Source: JACPNE01 sp964444465 (GTDB lineage: Archaea > Nanobdellota > Nanobdellia > SCGC-AAA011-G17 > JACPNG01). Taken from it: DNA of 31,048 nt. This document shows positions 17,475 to 24,962 of the stretch, in pieces; the stretch's first letter is position 1; the number at the start of each line of letters is the position of its first letter. The notes beneath the pieces were generated by a model. That model had not been told where the DNA came from. It saw nothing but the letters and a program-made list of their open reading frames with translations, and did not search any database. The DNA lies in the NCBI GenBank assembly GCA_964444465.1, contig CAYUGZ010000011.1:1-31048 (forward strand), given 5' to 3'. The translations under genes and the position numbers were made by a program.

Positions 17475-17801
17475 TTATTGGTTTAAAGACAAGATTGCTG
17501 CAGCCAAATCTTTTTCTTTTTCTAATGCTTCAATAGCCTCTTCTTTAGAACAGTTAGTTTGTTCCATCACAGTTTTGATGTCTTCTTCATTGAACAATTC
17601 TTTTTCTTGTTCTTCTATATCTCCAGTAATTTGAAATGTTTCTTGACCCATCATATTAACTTTGATTACATTAGGGTTTCTTATTACTATATCTTTATCT
17701 TTTGTTTTTATCAAAACTTCAGAAGCTTCTATATCTTCTTGTTTTACTCCAAGCTTTTTCATAGCTTTTTCTAATTGTTTTGGATTTACGTTTGGAAACA
17801 T
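17475..17801 (-). CDS. nac: Nascent polypeptide-associated complex protein (NAC)
   Basis: 108 residues, the normal length of archaeal NAC, which binds nascent chains at the ribosome as a homodimer. NAC domain at about 28-65 (DIVIRNPNVIKVNMMGQETF, then QITGDIEE) and a C-terminal UBA domain from about 70 (FNEEDIKTVMEQTNCSKEEA). The start MFPNVNPKQLEKAMKKLG matches the usual archaeal N-terminus. The ATG lies one base after the Sec61 beta stop, so both are one transcript: a chaperone for emerging chains together with a translocon subunit. Confidence 0.93.
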   Translation of the reverse strand: MFPNVNPKQLEKAMKKLGVKQEDIEASEVLIKTKDKDIVIRNPNVIKVNMMGQETFQITGDIEEQEKELFNEEDIKTVMEQTNCSKEEAIEALEKEKDLAAAILSLNQ

Positions 17802-17802
17802 T

Positions 17803-17973
17803 TTAACCTAAAAATTGAGAACCAACTCTAAAAAGAATTAACTCTATTATTATTACAATTATTATGAAAGCAATAACATAATGTGGTTTAAATTGTAATT
17901 TACTTTTATAATCTTCAAAGTATCTTACTAATCCCCCTCCTGAAGAGGGCATTTGTATCTTTTCATCTGCCAT
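17803..17973 (-). CDS. Sec61 beta, protein translocase small subunit
   Basis: 56 residues. The sequence runs MADEKIQMPSSGGGLVRYFE, then DYKSKLQFKPHYVIAF and a single hydrophobic helix of about 17 residues. The PSSGGGLVRYFE motif before one C-terminal membrane helix is characteristic of archaeal Sec61 beta, which joins SecY and SecE in the membrane channel. TATA box 25.5 bases upstream and a leaderless ATG fix the start. First gene of the run that continues with nac. The protein is tail-anchored, with its N-terminus in the cytoplasm. Confidence 0.9.
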   Translation of the reverse strand: MADEKIQMPSSGGGLVRYFEDYKSKLQFKPHYVIAFIIIVIIIELILFRVGSQFLG

Positions 17974-17994
17974 TTTAGTTTGTGATTAGATTAG

Positions 17995-18002
17995 TATAAA
18001 AA
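17995..18002 (-). promoter_or_regulatory. TATA box for Sec61 beta and nac
   Basis: TTTTTATA on the minus strand, centred 25.5 bases before the ATG at 17973. Confidence 0.55.
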
Positions 18003-18049
18003 TCTTTTGTTTTAGAAAACATTAAAAATAAGTTAATATTTACAATAAA

Positions 18050-18811
18050 ATGAGGTGGATAGTTTTTATATTAATGATACTAATTTTTGCTAATCTATCT
18101 TTAGCTGATGAACTAAAAATAAATGAAAATATAGTTGTTAGTAACAGTAATCTAACTCTAAAAGGGGTTGGTCCTAGTTCAATAAAAATAGATGTTGATG
18201 GTCAAGGGGCAATTCTAGATGAATTAGAAACTAAAATTGTTAATGGATTAAAAATAGAAGTTTTAGAAATCTTTTATGCAGGTGACGATGAAATTAATTA
18301 TGTTGATTTATCTGCTTCTTCAATTTATGTATGTGGGGATGATCAATGTGATGAAGTAGAAAAAAATACTTGCTGTTCAGATTGTGGTTGTAAATCAGGA
18401 TATGAATGTAGTAATGAACAATGTAAATTAATTATAATTCCAGAATGTAAAGAGGATGTAGATTGTGATGACAAAGATTCTACAACAGAAGACACTTGTA
18501 AAAAGAAAAAATGTTATCATCAATTTTTTTGCACTAAAAACTCTCAATGTGAAGATAATGAAGAATGTACAAAAGATTATTGTGAGGATGGAACTTGTTT
18601 TAATGAAGATCTTGCTGGTTGTGGAGTTCAGGAAGTAGTTGAAATAATAGAAGAAATTGAAGTAGTAGAAGAAATTAAAGAAGAACCCCAACAAATAAAA
18701 GAGGAGATAACAGAACAATCTGAAGAAATAATACAAGAAAAAACAAGTTTTTTATCAAAAGTTAAAAATTTCTTTAAAAAATTAGTAACTGGAAGATTAT
18801 TTACTGGATAA
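18050..18811 (+). CDS. Secreted Cys-rich protein with acidic linker and basic C-terminal helix
   Basis: 253 residues. Signal peptide at 1-19 (cut likely after SLA). Residues about 20-90 are beta-rich. Residues about 95-195 hold about 19 cysteines in short spacing, starting with CGDDQCDEVEKNTCCSDCGC, a variant of the CGxGxC/ExCxxC module also seen once in the 885-residue protein at 2425. Then a Glu/Ile-rich acidic stretch (about 197-232) and a basic amphipathic end, SFLSKVKNFFKKLVTGRLF. No enzyme motif. Likely cell-surface; the C-terminal helix may hold it to the membrane or act as a sorting signal. ATTAAAAATA about 25 bases upstream is the probable TATA box. Confidence 0.75.
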   Translation: MRWIVFILMILIFANLSLADELKINENIVVSNSNLTLKGVGPSSIKIDVDGQGAILDELETKIVNGLKIEVLEIFYAGDDEINYVDLSASSIYVCGDDQCDEVEKNTCCSDCGCKSGYECSNEQCKLIIIPECKEDVDCDDKDSTTEDTCKKKKCYHQFFCTKNSQCEDNEECTKDYCEDGTCFNEDLAGCGVQEVVEIIEEIEVVEEIKEEPQQIKEEITEQSEEIIQEKTSFLSKVKNFFKKLVTGRLFTG

Positions 18812-18875
18812 ATAAATAATTTAGAAAGTTTTATAAGTTTGTTACTTCTTCTAAAATTTATAGTAATAAAGAAAA

Positions 18876-19193
18876 ATGTTGGAGATCAATTTCCCAGTTT
18901 ATAGAATTCTTAGGAAAGGTGAGTCGGATCGCAATTATGATGGTAATGGATCTGAAGGAAATAATGAAAATGAAGGTTATGTTCTAGCACAAACAAGTGT
19001 TAATGCACATAAAGCATTTTGTATTCAAGGGTTATCTACTGCTCGTGGAAGTAGAGTTGAGATAGAAACTTGTAGTCATTCAATTATAATTGATGGGGCT
19101 GATGAGGAGATATTATTAAGCATTAAAGAGACTATAGAAGAACGTCTTTCTGAAATAGAAAAATTGAAAAAGAGTAAGGGTAAAAGGAGATAG
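18876..19193 (+). CDS. Unknown small protein upstream of purM
   Basis: 105 residues, no family recognised. Residues 18-33 are Asn/Gly/Asp/Glu-rich (RNYDGNGSEGNNENEG), the middle has CIQGLSTARGSRVEIETCSH with two cysteines, and the C-terminus is a charged helix ending KKSKGKRR. No signal or membrane segment. TTTATAAG at 18830-18837 would start transcription near 18859, leaving a leader of about 17 bases. It ends 27 bases before purM on the same strand and may be co-transcribed with it. Confidence 0.6.
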   Translation: MLEINFPVYRILRKGESDRNYDGNGSEGNNENEGYVLAQTSVNAHKAFCIQGLSTARGSRVEIETCSHSIIIDGADEEILLSIKETIEERLSEIEKLKKSKGKRR

Positions 19194-19220
19194 TAGAATA
19201 AAAAAAAAGAAATTTAACAA

Positions 19221-20351
19221 ATGCAAGAAAGATCAAATTATGAAAATTCTGGAGTGAATATTAAACTTGGAGAGGATGCATCAAAAGTTCTTTATGAAGC
19301 AGCTAAATTGACTTGGAAAAATAGAAAAGGAAAACTTGGAGAAGTTGTTGAAATTTTTTCTGATTTTTCAGGACTTAGAGCAGTAAATGTTGGTGGATTA
19401 CCAGATGATACTTATATGAACATTGGATTTGATGGTGTTGGAACTAAAGTAGAAATAGCTGAAAGAACAAAAAGACATGAAACTGTTGCATTTGATTTAT
19501 TTGCTATGGTGTGTGATGATGCGGTTGTGAGAGGTGCTGAACCAGTTTTAGTTGGATCAATATTAGATGTTAAAAGTCTCGGTAATGAAGATGAGTCCTA
19601 TCTAAATCTTGTAAAACAATTAGCATTAGGGTATATAAATGCAGCTGAAGAAGCAAATGTTTCAATTGTTAATGGAGAGATTGCTGAATTAGGTTCTAGA
19701 GTTCAAGGTTATGGTCCATTTAATTATAATTGGGGTGCTTCAGTTGTATGGTTTGCAAGAAAAGATAGAATGATTACAGGCAATGAGATAAAACCAAATG
19801 ATAAATTAGTTGGTTTAAAAGAAAATGGATTTAGATCAAATGGATTATCATTAGTGAGAAAGATAATGGAAAGAAAACATGGAGATGAATGGCATAAAGT
19901 TAAGTTTGGTGTTGAAGATTTAGGTGATTTAGTTTTATGTCCTTCAAGAATCTACTCTAAAGCAGTTGTTGATATGTTTGGTGGTTTTGATGGAGAGCAA
20001 AAAGCTAAAATTCATGGAATTGCACATATAACTGGAGGAGGTATTCCTGGAAAATTATCTAGGGTTATTAAACCAAATGGACTAGGTGCAGATATTTATG
20101 ATCCTTTTGATCCTTGTGAATTAATGATACATTGTCAAAAACATGGAGATGTAACGGATGAAGAAGCATATGAAACTTGGAATATGGGACAAGGTATGAT
20201 TATAATAACTCCTGAACCAAAAGAGGTTATTAAAGTTGCAGGAACACATAATATTGAATCTAAAGTTATTGGTAAAGTTAATTCAAGAGGGGAGATTAGA
20301 ATTGAGAGTAAAGGATTGAATTTAGGTAGATCTGGAGAATTGATATATTAA
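19221..20351 (+). CDS. purM: PurM-like AIR synthase
   Basis: 376 residues. Phosphoribosylformylglycinamidine cyclo-ligase makes aminoimidazole ribotide from FGAM with ATP in purine synthesis. Seen: YENSGVNIKLGEDA at the N-terminus (PurM-type YxxSGV), GFDGVGTKVEIA, FDLFAMVCDDAVVRGAEP, VNGEIAELG, GFRSNGLSLVRKI and AHITGGGIPGKL. Slightly longer than typical PurM (about 345). No other purine gene is in the window, so a complete pathway cannot be shown; a salvage-dependent or related ATP-grasp-like role is possible. The stop codon touches the P1 helix of the convergent RNase P RNA gene. Confidence 0.87.
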   Translation: MQERSNYENSGVNIKLGEDASKVLYEAAKLTWKNRKGKLGEVVEIFSDFSGLRAVNVGGLPDDTYMNIGFDGVGTKVEIAERTKRHETVAFDLFAMVCDDAVVRGAEPVLVGSILDVKSLGNEDESYLNLVKQLALGYINAAEEANVSIVNGEIAELGSRVQGYGPFNYNWGASVVWFARKDRMITGNEIKPNDKLVGLKENGFRSNGLSLVRKIMERKHGDEWHKVKFGVEDLGDLVLCPSRIYSKAVVDMFGGFDGEQKAKIHGIAHITGGGIPGKLSRVIKPNGLGADIYDPFDPCELMIHCQKHGDVTDEEAYETWNMGQGMIIITPEPKEVIKVAGTHNIESKVIGKVNSRGEIRIESKGLNLGRSGELIY

Positions 20352-20664
20352 AGTAGGAAGGCATAAGCCATCTTCTGTTGAACTCTAACCATTAAAAATG
20401 GATCACTGAAAGTTCATTCTAACATTCAACTAAGCGTCTAAGACTTGCACCGGTTGGGACTCGTCGTTTCAACGTATCCTATTAAAATACTCAGTTGGTT
20501 ATCTCAGTTCTATTACTAGAACTTTCACAACATCCTCGCTCTAATAGGCCGTGTCGTTTCTTAGCGGTTGCCTCCCATTTCTGGGACTTCTTTGCAGAAG
20601 CAACCTATAAACTGGTGGACGGACTTTCCTCAAGTAAAACTCGAAAGTTAGACACCTTCCTACT
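20352..20664 (-). ncRNA. rnpB: RNase P RNA
   Basis: Catalytic RNA of RNase P, which trims tRNA 5' leaders. On the minus strand the ends form a 10-bp P1 helix: AGTAGGAAGG (5', 20664-20655) with CCTTCCTACT (3', 20361-20352). The conserved core GAGGAAAGTCC is at 20631-20621, and the ACAGAA...GGCTTAT block (conserved region V) lies near the 3' end. Size of 313 nt suits archaeal type A-like RNAs. A TTTATAAA box is centred 25.5 bases upstream of the 5' end. Convergent with purM, no gap. Confidence 0.95.
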
Positions 20665-20685
20665 AATTATATCTCTACATTATAA

Positions 20686-20693
20686 TTTATAAA
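20686..20693. promoter_or_regulatory. Palindromic TATA box shared by RNase P RNA and the 20715 gene
   Basis: TTTATAAA centred at 20689.5, exactly 25.5 bases from the RNase P RNA 5' end (20664, minus) and 25.5 bases from the ATG at 20715 (plus). The gap is 50 bp and has no second box. Confidence 0.7.
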
Positions 20694-20714
20694 CCTTACT
20701 ATGTCGATATTAAA

Positions 20715-21365
20715 ATGATAAACCCAACAACTGTATTTAGAGATGTTATAAAGACAGCAAGAGGAGAAGATGCAACTAAATTATTAAATTTATTTAGACT
20801 TTTGATTAATAATGCAGATCTACATGGAGTTGATTTATATGATTATATAACAAAATATACAAAGAATGGTGCTAAAGTAAATCATTCAAAATATGAATTA
20901 ACATTTCATAAAGGGAGGGGACATTCAGCTTATTGGAGTGAGGATAGATGGAGTGTCTCCCAGCATAGATTTTTTTCTGATGGTAATTATTCATTTTTTT
21001 TAAATAGTTCAGAATGTAGAAAAGGTTTACTCGCAACAATAGGATTTGACTTAAATAAAAATTTGGAATTAGAAGTTACACAGATACAATCTAGAAGAAA
21101 TAGAAAAGAAGAAGATTCATATGAGGTGGACCCCCTATTAAGAAATTTAAAATGGGAAAGAATGTTATTACATATAGTTACAGATTGGGCTTCAATTAGT
21201 GGATTTAGAAAGATAAGAGTCAACTCTCCTTATCATCACATTGGTGATAGAGATGTACGTATGAAAATTAGGTATAAAACAACCCCAAAAAGAAATGGAT
21301 TTAAATTTGATCCTGAAAAAAAAGATTTTTATTTAGATCTACAAAATCATTCATCAGGTCTTTGA
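20715..21365 (+). CDS. Unknown protein divergent from RNase P RNA
   Basis: 216 residues, no family recognised with confidence. N-terminal helical part (RLLINNADLHGVDLYDYITK, about 28-47), then strands with WSEDRWSVSQHRFF, a central LLATIGFDLNKNLELEVTQI segment, and WERMLLHIVTDWASISGFRKIRV near 148-170. The strand-helix pattern LEVTQIQ followed by a helix and FRKIRV is loosely GNAT-like, but no acetyl-CoA motif is evident. Soluble. The start is set by the shared TATA box. Its last 19 bases overlap the 3' end of the convergent htrA gene. Confidence 0.7.
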   Translation: MINPTTVFRDVIKTARGEDATKLLNLFRLLINNADLHGVDLYDYITKYTKNGAKVNHSKYELTFHKGRGHSAYWSEDRWSVSQHRFFSDGNYSFFLNSSECRKGLLATIGFDLNKNLELEVTQIQSRRNRKEEDSYEVDPLLRNLKWERMLLHIVTDWASISGFRKIRVNSPYHHIGDRDVRMKIRYKTTPKRNGFKFDPEKKDFYLDLQNHSSGL

Positions 21366-22354
21366 TCTAGAGTTATTTCAATATTTATTTGTTTATTCTC
21401 TCTTAGAATTGTAACTAAAGCTTTTTCTCCTGGAGAAATCCAAGCTATTTCATTCCTTAAATGATTTGTATTTTCAATTGTAATATTATTTAATATAATA
21501 ATTTTATCTCCTATCTTCAATCCAGCTTTATCTGCAGCACTTTCATTTTGAACATTAACGATTTCAGATCCTTTTTCTATTCTACCCTCTCTTGTGTTAT
21601 TATCTACATTCACAATATCTATAACATTCACTCCAAAGTAACCTCTTTTAACTTCTCCATCTTCTAATAATTGTTCATAAATTTTTTCAACTAAATTAAT
21701 TGGGATAGCAAATCCAGATTCTCCTGCATTTATATCTGAAACAATAAATGTGTTCAATCCAATAACTTTTCCTTCTTTATTTAATAAAGGACCACAAGAG
21801 TTTCCTGGGTTGATAGAAGCATCTGTTTGTATAAAATCTTTGTATAATGTTGGACCTCTATTTCTATGTTTTCCTGAAACAATTCCTGTAGTAACGGTAT
21901 GAGCCAACCCAAAAGGATGTCCAATTGTTATAACTTGTTGTCCAACTTCTAATCTATTAGAATTTCCAAATTTTAGGGTTGGAAGATTTTCTTCATCTAT
22001 TTTTAATAAAGCAATATCTGTTTTATCATCCAATCCTATCACTTTTGCTTGATATATTCTATTATCTTCTAGTAATATTGTTATATTCTTCTCTCCAGAA
22101 ATTACATGTTCATTTGTTAATATATATCCATTAGATTCTACAATCACTCCCGATCCAGATTTACCAGAAGAGAATATAGAAACAACAGCAGGAGTTGATT
22201 TTTTTATAATATTTTCTAGTTTAAAATCATTATTTGGATTTAAATTTAAAAATATAGATTCTGAAAATAAAAAAGCATTTAATAATGTAGATAAGACTAA
22301 TAGAATTAACAATCCAAAAAGTAGATTATCTTTAGTTCTCCTTCTTATTCTCAT
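21347..22354 (-). CDS. htrA: HtrA/DegP-type membrane-anchored serine protease
   Basis: 335 residues. N-terminal basic stretch and one membrane helix (about 10-31), then a trypsin-like domain predicted outside the cell, with His83 (TNEHV), Asp113 (DKTDIALLK) and Ser186 (NPGNSCGPL), and one PDZ domain (about 232-330; RGYFGVNV, AADKAGLKIGDKIIILNN). It degrades or refolds damaged envelope proteins. Odd: the residue after the catalytic Ser is Cys187, where the family almost always has Gly (GNSGGP). All triad residues remain. TTTATAAA 25.5 bases upstream gives a leaderless start. Convergent with the 20715 gene. Confidence 0.92.
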   Translation of the reverse strand: MRIRRRTKDNLLFGLLILLVLSTLLNAFLFSESIFLNLNPNNDFKLENIIKKSTPAVVSIFSSGKSGSGVIVESNGYILTNEHVISGEKNITILLEDNRIYQAKVIGLDDKTDIALLKIDEENLPTLKFGNSNRLEVGQQVITIGHPFGLAHTVTTGIVSGKHRNRGPTLYKDFIQTDASINPGNSCGPLLNKEGKVIGLNTFIVSDINAGESGFAIPINLVEKIYEQLLEDGEVKRGYFGVNVIDIVNVDNNTREGRIEKGSEIVNVQNESAADKAGLKIGDKIIILNNITIENTNHLRNEIAWISPGEKALVTILRENKQINIEITLDQRPDE

Positions 22355-22375
22355 AAAATTATCACAAAAATTAAT

Positions 22376-22383
22376 TTTATAAA
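22376..22383 (-). promoter_or_regulatory. TATA box for htrA
   Basis: TTTATAAA centred 25.5 bases before the minus-strand ATG at 22354. Confidence 0.6.
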
Positions 22384-22412
22384 CCTTATGTTTAACCTTA
22401 ATAAACTAAATC

Positions 22413-22420
22413 TTTTTATA
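22413..22420 (+). promoter_or_regulatory. TATA box for nuclease gene at 22442
   Basis: TTTTTATA centred 25.5 bases before the ATG at 22442. This supports that start over the in-frame ATG at 22388, which would lie upstream of the transcript. Confidence 0.55.
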
Positions 22421-22441
22421 TTCATCACTAATCTTAATATA

Positions 22442-22906
22442 ATGCCTCCAAAATTTAAGTCAGATGGTGAAAAGAAAATTGCTGAATTTTTAAAGAAAAG
22501 AAAAATTATTTTTACTTATGAAAAACCAATTTTAATCAAAGATCAATTAGATGAGAAAATGCAGATATGGCACCCTGACTTTTATCTAGATGATTTTAAT
22601 ATTGTTATAGAGTATTTTGGAATGGTAGATAAAGAACAATATCAAAGATCAATGAAAAGAAAACAAGCAATCTATCACAATCAAAGAATTGATTTTATTT
22701 CTGTTTATCCTGATATGTTAAAAGAAAAAGATTTTGAGAAAGTTTTATGGGACAAAATTAGAAATATATTAATTGCTAAACTAAAAAGATTAAAATCTCA
22801 TAGAGATGTTTATTTTAAAACCCAAGATAAAAAAGTTAGTAATAAAAAAGTTGATGATAAAAAACCAAAAAGAAAGCCTGTAGGAGATGATTGGGGTTTA
22901 GAATAA
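22442..22906 (+). CDS. PD-(D/E)XK-type nuclease domain protein
   Basis: 154 residues from MPPKFKSDGEKK. An 18-residue longer reading from 22388 is rejected because it precedes the TATA-predicted start. Core: Glu in SDGEKKIAEFLKKRKI, Asp in WHPDFYL (PDFYL motif), Glu in NIVIEYFGM, then a helix with YQRSMKRKQAIYH and a strand ending VYPDML. This order fits small restriction-endonuclease-like folds (Vsr/DUF559-like). The C-terminal 30 residues are Lys-rich and disordered. DNA cleavage or repair is likely; substrate unknown. Its stop overlaps the next ATG by one base (TAATG). Confidence 0.78.
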   Translation: MPPKFKSDGEKKIAEFLKKRKIIFTYEKPILIKDQLDEKMQIWHPDFYLDDFNIVIEYFGMVDKEQYQRSMKRKQAIYHNQRIDFISVYPDMLKEKDFEKVLWDKIRNILIAKLKRLKSHRDVYFKTQDKKVSNKKVDDKKPKRKPVGDDWGLE

Positions 22907-23064
22907 TGGCTTGTGAACATTTAAGAAATTTACATAAATTTTTAGAAAATAACGATATAGAAGTTAATTCTCCAGAAATGATAAAAATAACATGTAAAAA
23001 ATGTAAGTTAAATGAAAAATGTACTTCTATTCCTGTAGAAAGGTTTGACGAGTTAAAAAAATAA
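22906..23064 (+). CDS. Tiny Cys-rich protein, possible zinc knuckle
   Basis: 52 residues: MACEHLRNLHKFLENN..., then TCKKCKLNEKC at about 32-42 and a short charged end. The Cys/His set (Cys3, His5, and the CxxC...C block) could bind one zinc ion. It starts within the stop of the nuclease gene (TAATG), so translation is coupled; it may help the nuclease bind nucleic acid. No homologue recognised. Confidence 0.6.
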   Translation: MACEHLRNLHKFLENNDIEVNSPEMIKITCKKCKLNEKCTSIPVERFDELKK

Positions 23065-23067
23065 AGT

Positions 23068-23075
23068 TTTATAAA
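23068..23075 (+). promoter_or_regulatory. TATA box for the 23098 gene
   Basis: TTTATAAA centred 26.5 bases before the ATG at 23098, four bases after the preceding stop. Confidence 0.6.
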
Positions 23076-23097
23076 CCCTTATTTTCTGAAAGTTTTT

Positions 23098-23511
23098 ATG
23101 GCAGATAGATTAAAAATAATTGTTCCTAATGGCCTTATTCAGAGGCAAGGTGGAAGTAAAAGGACAGTTAATAGAGAGATGATAGAGATTGACAGATATG
23201 AATTAATTCTTTTAAGACCAAGAAAAGAAGATGGAGATCTCAGATTTGGAGTTATAACAGATATTGAAGAAGTAAGGAGAAAACAACAAATAATATTAAG
23301 GCCTTCTTATGTATTGGGTAAATTTGAAGAGTTAGGGGGGAGAGATGTAACCTTAATTGGTCTTTCATCTAAAAAAAATCTTGTTTTAGAATCATTTAAA
23401 GAAGTTGTAGTGGGAAAAGATAGTATAGTTGATAGATTAGAAGATTGTAATGGATATAGTCACCATGCAAATTGGATAAATAAATTAATAAAACCTTACT
23501 TAAGAGATTAA
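23098..23511 (+). CDS. Unknown small soluble protein
   Basis: 137 residues, rich in strands and Arg/Glu; no signal, membrane helix or known motif. Notable stretches: VPNGLIQRQGGSKRTVNRE, DRYELILLRPRKEDGDLRFG, and a C-terminal NGYSHHANWINKLIKPY with paired histidines. It is the last gene before the left copy of the 36-bp 23S-end repeat, 33 bases further on. Leaderless start. Function unknown. Confidence 0.65.
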   Translation: MADRLKIIVPNGLIQRQGGSKRTVNREMIEIDRYELILLRPRKEDGDLRFGVITDIEEVRRKQQIILRPSYVLGKFEELGGRDVTLIGLSSKKNLVLESFKEVVVGKDSIVDRLEDCNGYSHHANWINKLIKPYLRD

Positions 23512-23544
23512 AATAAATTGATGGAATAAGTTATTTCTTAGAAT

Positions 23545-23580
23545 TAAAAAAAATAAAACATACATAGATATGGCAATTTA
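23545..23580. repeat. 36-bp direct repeat, left copy (copy of 23S 3' end)
   Basis: Perfect copy of 24963-24998. It contains the 14 last bases of the mature 23S sequence (as estimated) and 22 bases of downstream flank, including CATACATAGATATGGCA, the 3' strand of the 23S closing helix. No other 23S sequence is attached. AGAATT precedes the A-run in both copies, with a 6-base indel in the right copy, so homology may reach slightly further left. Confidence 0.95.
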
Positions 23581-23631
23581 TTTATAAACTTGTTATATGT
23601 CATTACTTATAAGAAGTTACAAATAGAAAGA

Positions 23632-23639
23632 TTTATAAA
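23632..23639 (+). promoter_or_regulatory. TATA box for the HExxxH gene
   Basis: TTTATAAA centred 25.5 bases before the ATG at 23661, inside the bracketed segment, so the insert carries its own host-like promoter. Confidence 0.6.
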
Positions 23640-23660
23640 GGTAAAATTGATTTTTATGTT

Positions 23661-24923
23661 ATGAATGAAGTTATTGTTTTGGAAGCTGAAAAATTATTAA
23701 AGAGAATAGAGAAATTAGGTAGATTTGAGAGTAAATATACAGTTTTTCCTTGTAAAGAAGCTGCTAGTATAGTCGATGGATTAAATTCATTAGTAGAAAG
23801 TTTACCAGATTTAAGAAATGTGAATTCTAGAGGGGAATTAGTTGATTCTGAATTAAAAAGAAGATTAGTTGCTGAAGCTAGTAGGATTGAACAAAGGTTA
23901 AGTGGTAGGCATTATGATTTTGATACTGTGATCGATATTCATGGAATTCCTAGAAAAGATATAGAAGAATTAAGACCTTGGTTAGAGTTGAATAGAGATG
24001 ATGCTTTTGAATCTATTGAGAGATTATTTAAAACTAATGATGTTGAAAGTTATGAATTGCAACTTCCTTTGGACGTTCCTAGTATAAGAAGAAGGGCTCA
24101 AGAAAATGCAGAAGATGATATTCATAGATATCACACTACATTGGGTGAAATGTTGAAACAATTGACAGAAGTGGGAGATTTTTATAGTGACATACGTGCT
24201 GTTCCTACAGAAAAAGATAGATCTTATTTTTGTCCTCTGACAAATACTTTAGCATTAGGAATACCAAATATTTATTATCTTAATGAAGATGGTAGTCTTG
24301 GTATAAGGGAGAGAGAATTAATTAGATTGTATGGTCATGAGGGAATGGGTCATGGTTTGAATAGTATGTTGTCTGAATCAGATGGACTTCATTATTTCCT
24401 TAGAAAAAGTTCAGCAGTAAATGAATCAACTTTAGAATCTGTTGCTCAATTTTATGAAAGAGTTATTTTTGGCGATGTTAAGGATTCTCCTGAAACTCAA
24501 AGAAAATTGGATATAGGACATAAATTTGAGGAGATATACCAAGATGCTCAAGATGGTAATAGGTTATTTGATTACGGAGCTAGATTGGGCCAATATGCTA
24601 TTTCTCTTTTAGGTAATAAAGATTTAGATTATGAAACTAGAGTTAGACTATTATCTGAAGTTTCATTAGATCCTAATTTTCCTTTAGGTTTTCTTGAATA
24701 TCATAAGGATAGTTTTGATACCCAAGGTAATCCAAATTACAATTTAGTTAGTGAATTAAAATATTGTGCTCAACCAGTTAAAAGAGCTTTGGGAGAATTT
24801 GAAAAACGTGGTATTTCTTATGAAGGAGAGGGAAGAAGTCTTATAGATAAAGCTTTCCTTAAAGGTTTTTGGACTCCTGATGGTTTTGTTGATAATGCGA
24901 GACTAATATCTGAAGGGAAATAG
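23661..24923 (+). CDS. Putative HExxxH metallopeptidase, remotely DUF1704/MATCAP-like
   Basis: 420 residues, soluble. Sequence GHEGMGHGLN puts His226, Glu227 and His231 in an HExxxH zinc motif, not the common HExxH. About 24-40 residues on, NESTLESVAQFYE supplies acidic residues (Glu255, Glu259) that could be the third ligand; this order resembles the HExxxH...TEEGLA pattern of DUF1704 and eukaryotic MATCAP carboxypeptidases. The resemblance is by motif only. N-terminal half helical with RRRAQENAEDDIHRYH; upstream of the motif PLTNTLALGIPNIYYL. Alternative: an unrelated metallopeptidase. It runs opposite to the 23S gene. Confidence 0.55.
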   Translation: MNEVIVLEAEKLLKRIEKLGRFESKYTVFPCKEAASIVDGLNSLVESLPDLRNVNSRGELVDSELKRRLVAEASRIEQRLSGRHYDFDTVIDIHGIPRKDIEELRPWLELNRDDAFESIERLFKTNDVESYELQLPLDVPSIRRRAQENAEDDIHRYHTTLGEMLKQLTEVGDFYSDIRAVPTEKDRSYFCPLTNTLALGIPNIYYLNEDGSLGIRERELIRLYGHEGMGHGLNSMLSESDGLHYFLRKSSAVNESTLESVAQFYERVIFGDVKDSPETQRKLDIGHKFEEIYQDAQDGNRLFDYGARLGQYAISLLGNKDLDYETRVRLLSEVSLDPNFPLGFLEYHKDSFDTQGNPNYNLVSELKYCAQPVKRALGEFEKRGISYEGEGRSLIDKAFLKGFWTPDGFVDNARLISEGK

Positions 24924-24962
24924 AATTCTTTTAAAAGAAAGATAAATGATAAGAATTATTTA

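Larger units (their letters stand above)
23581..24962 (+). mobile_element. Putative single-gene insert bracketed by 23S 3'-end repeats
   Basis: The segment between the two 36-bp copies holds one promoter, one gene (23661-24923) and about 40 bases after it. This is the arrangement expected if a segment inserted at the 23S 3' end and regenerated it, as integrative elements do at tRNA genes. No integrase, transposase or inverted ends are present, so mobility is inferred from the repeats alone. Unequal recombination or loss of a second 23S copy could give the same result. Confidence 0.45.
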
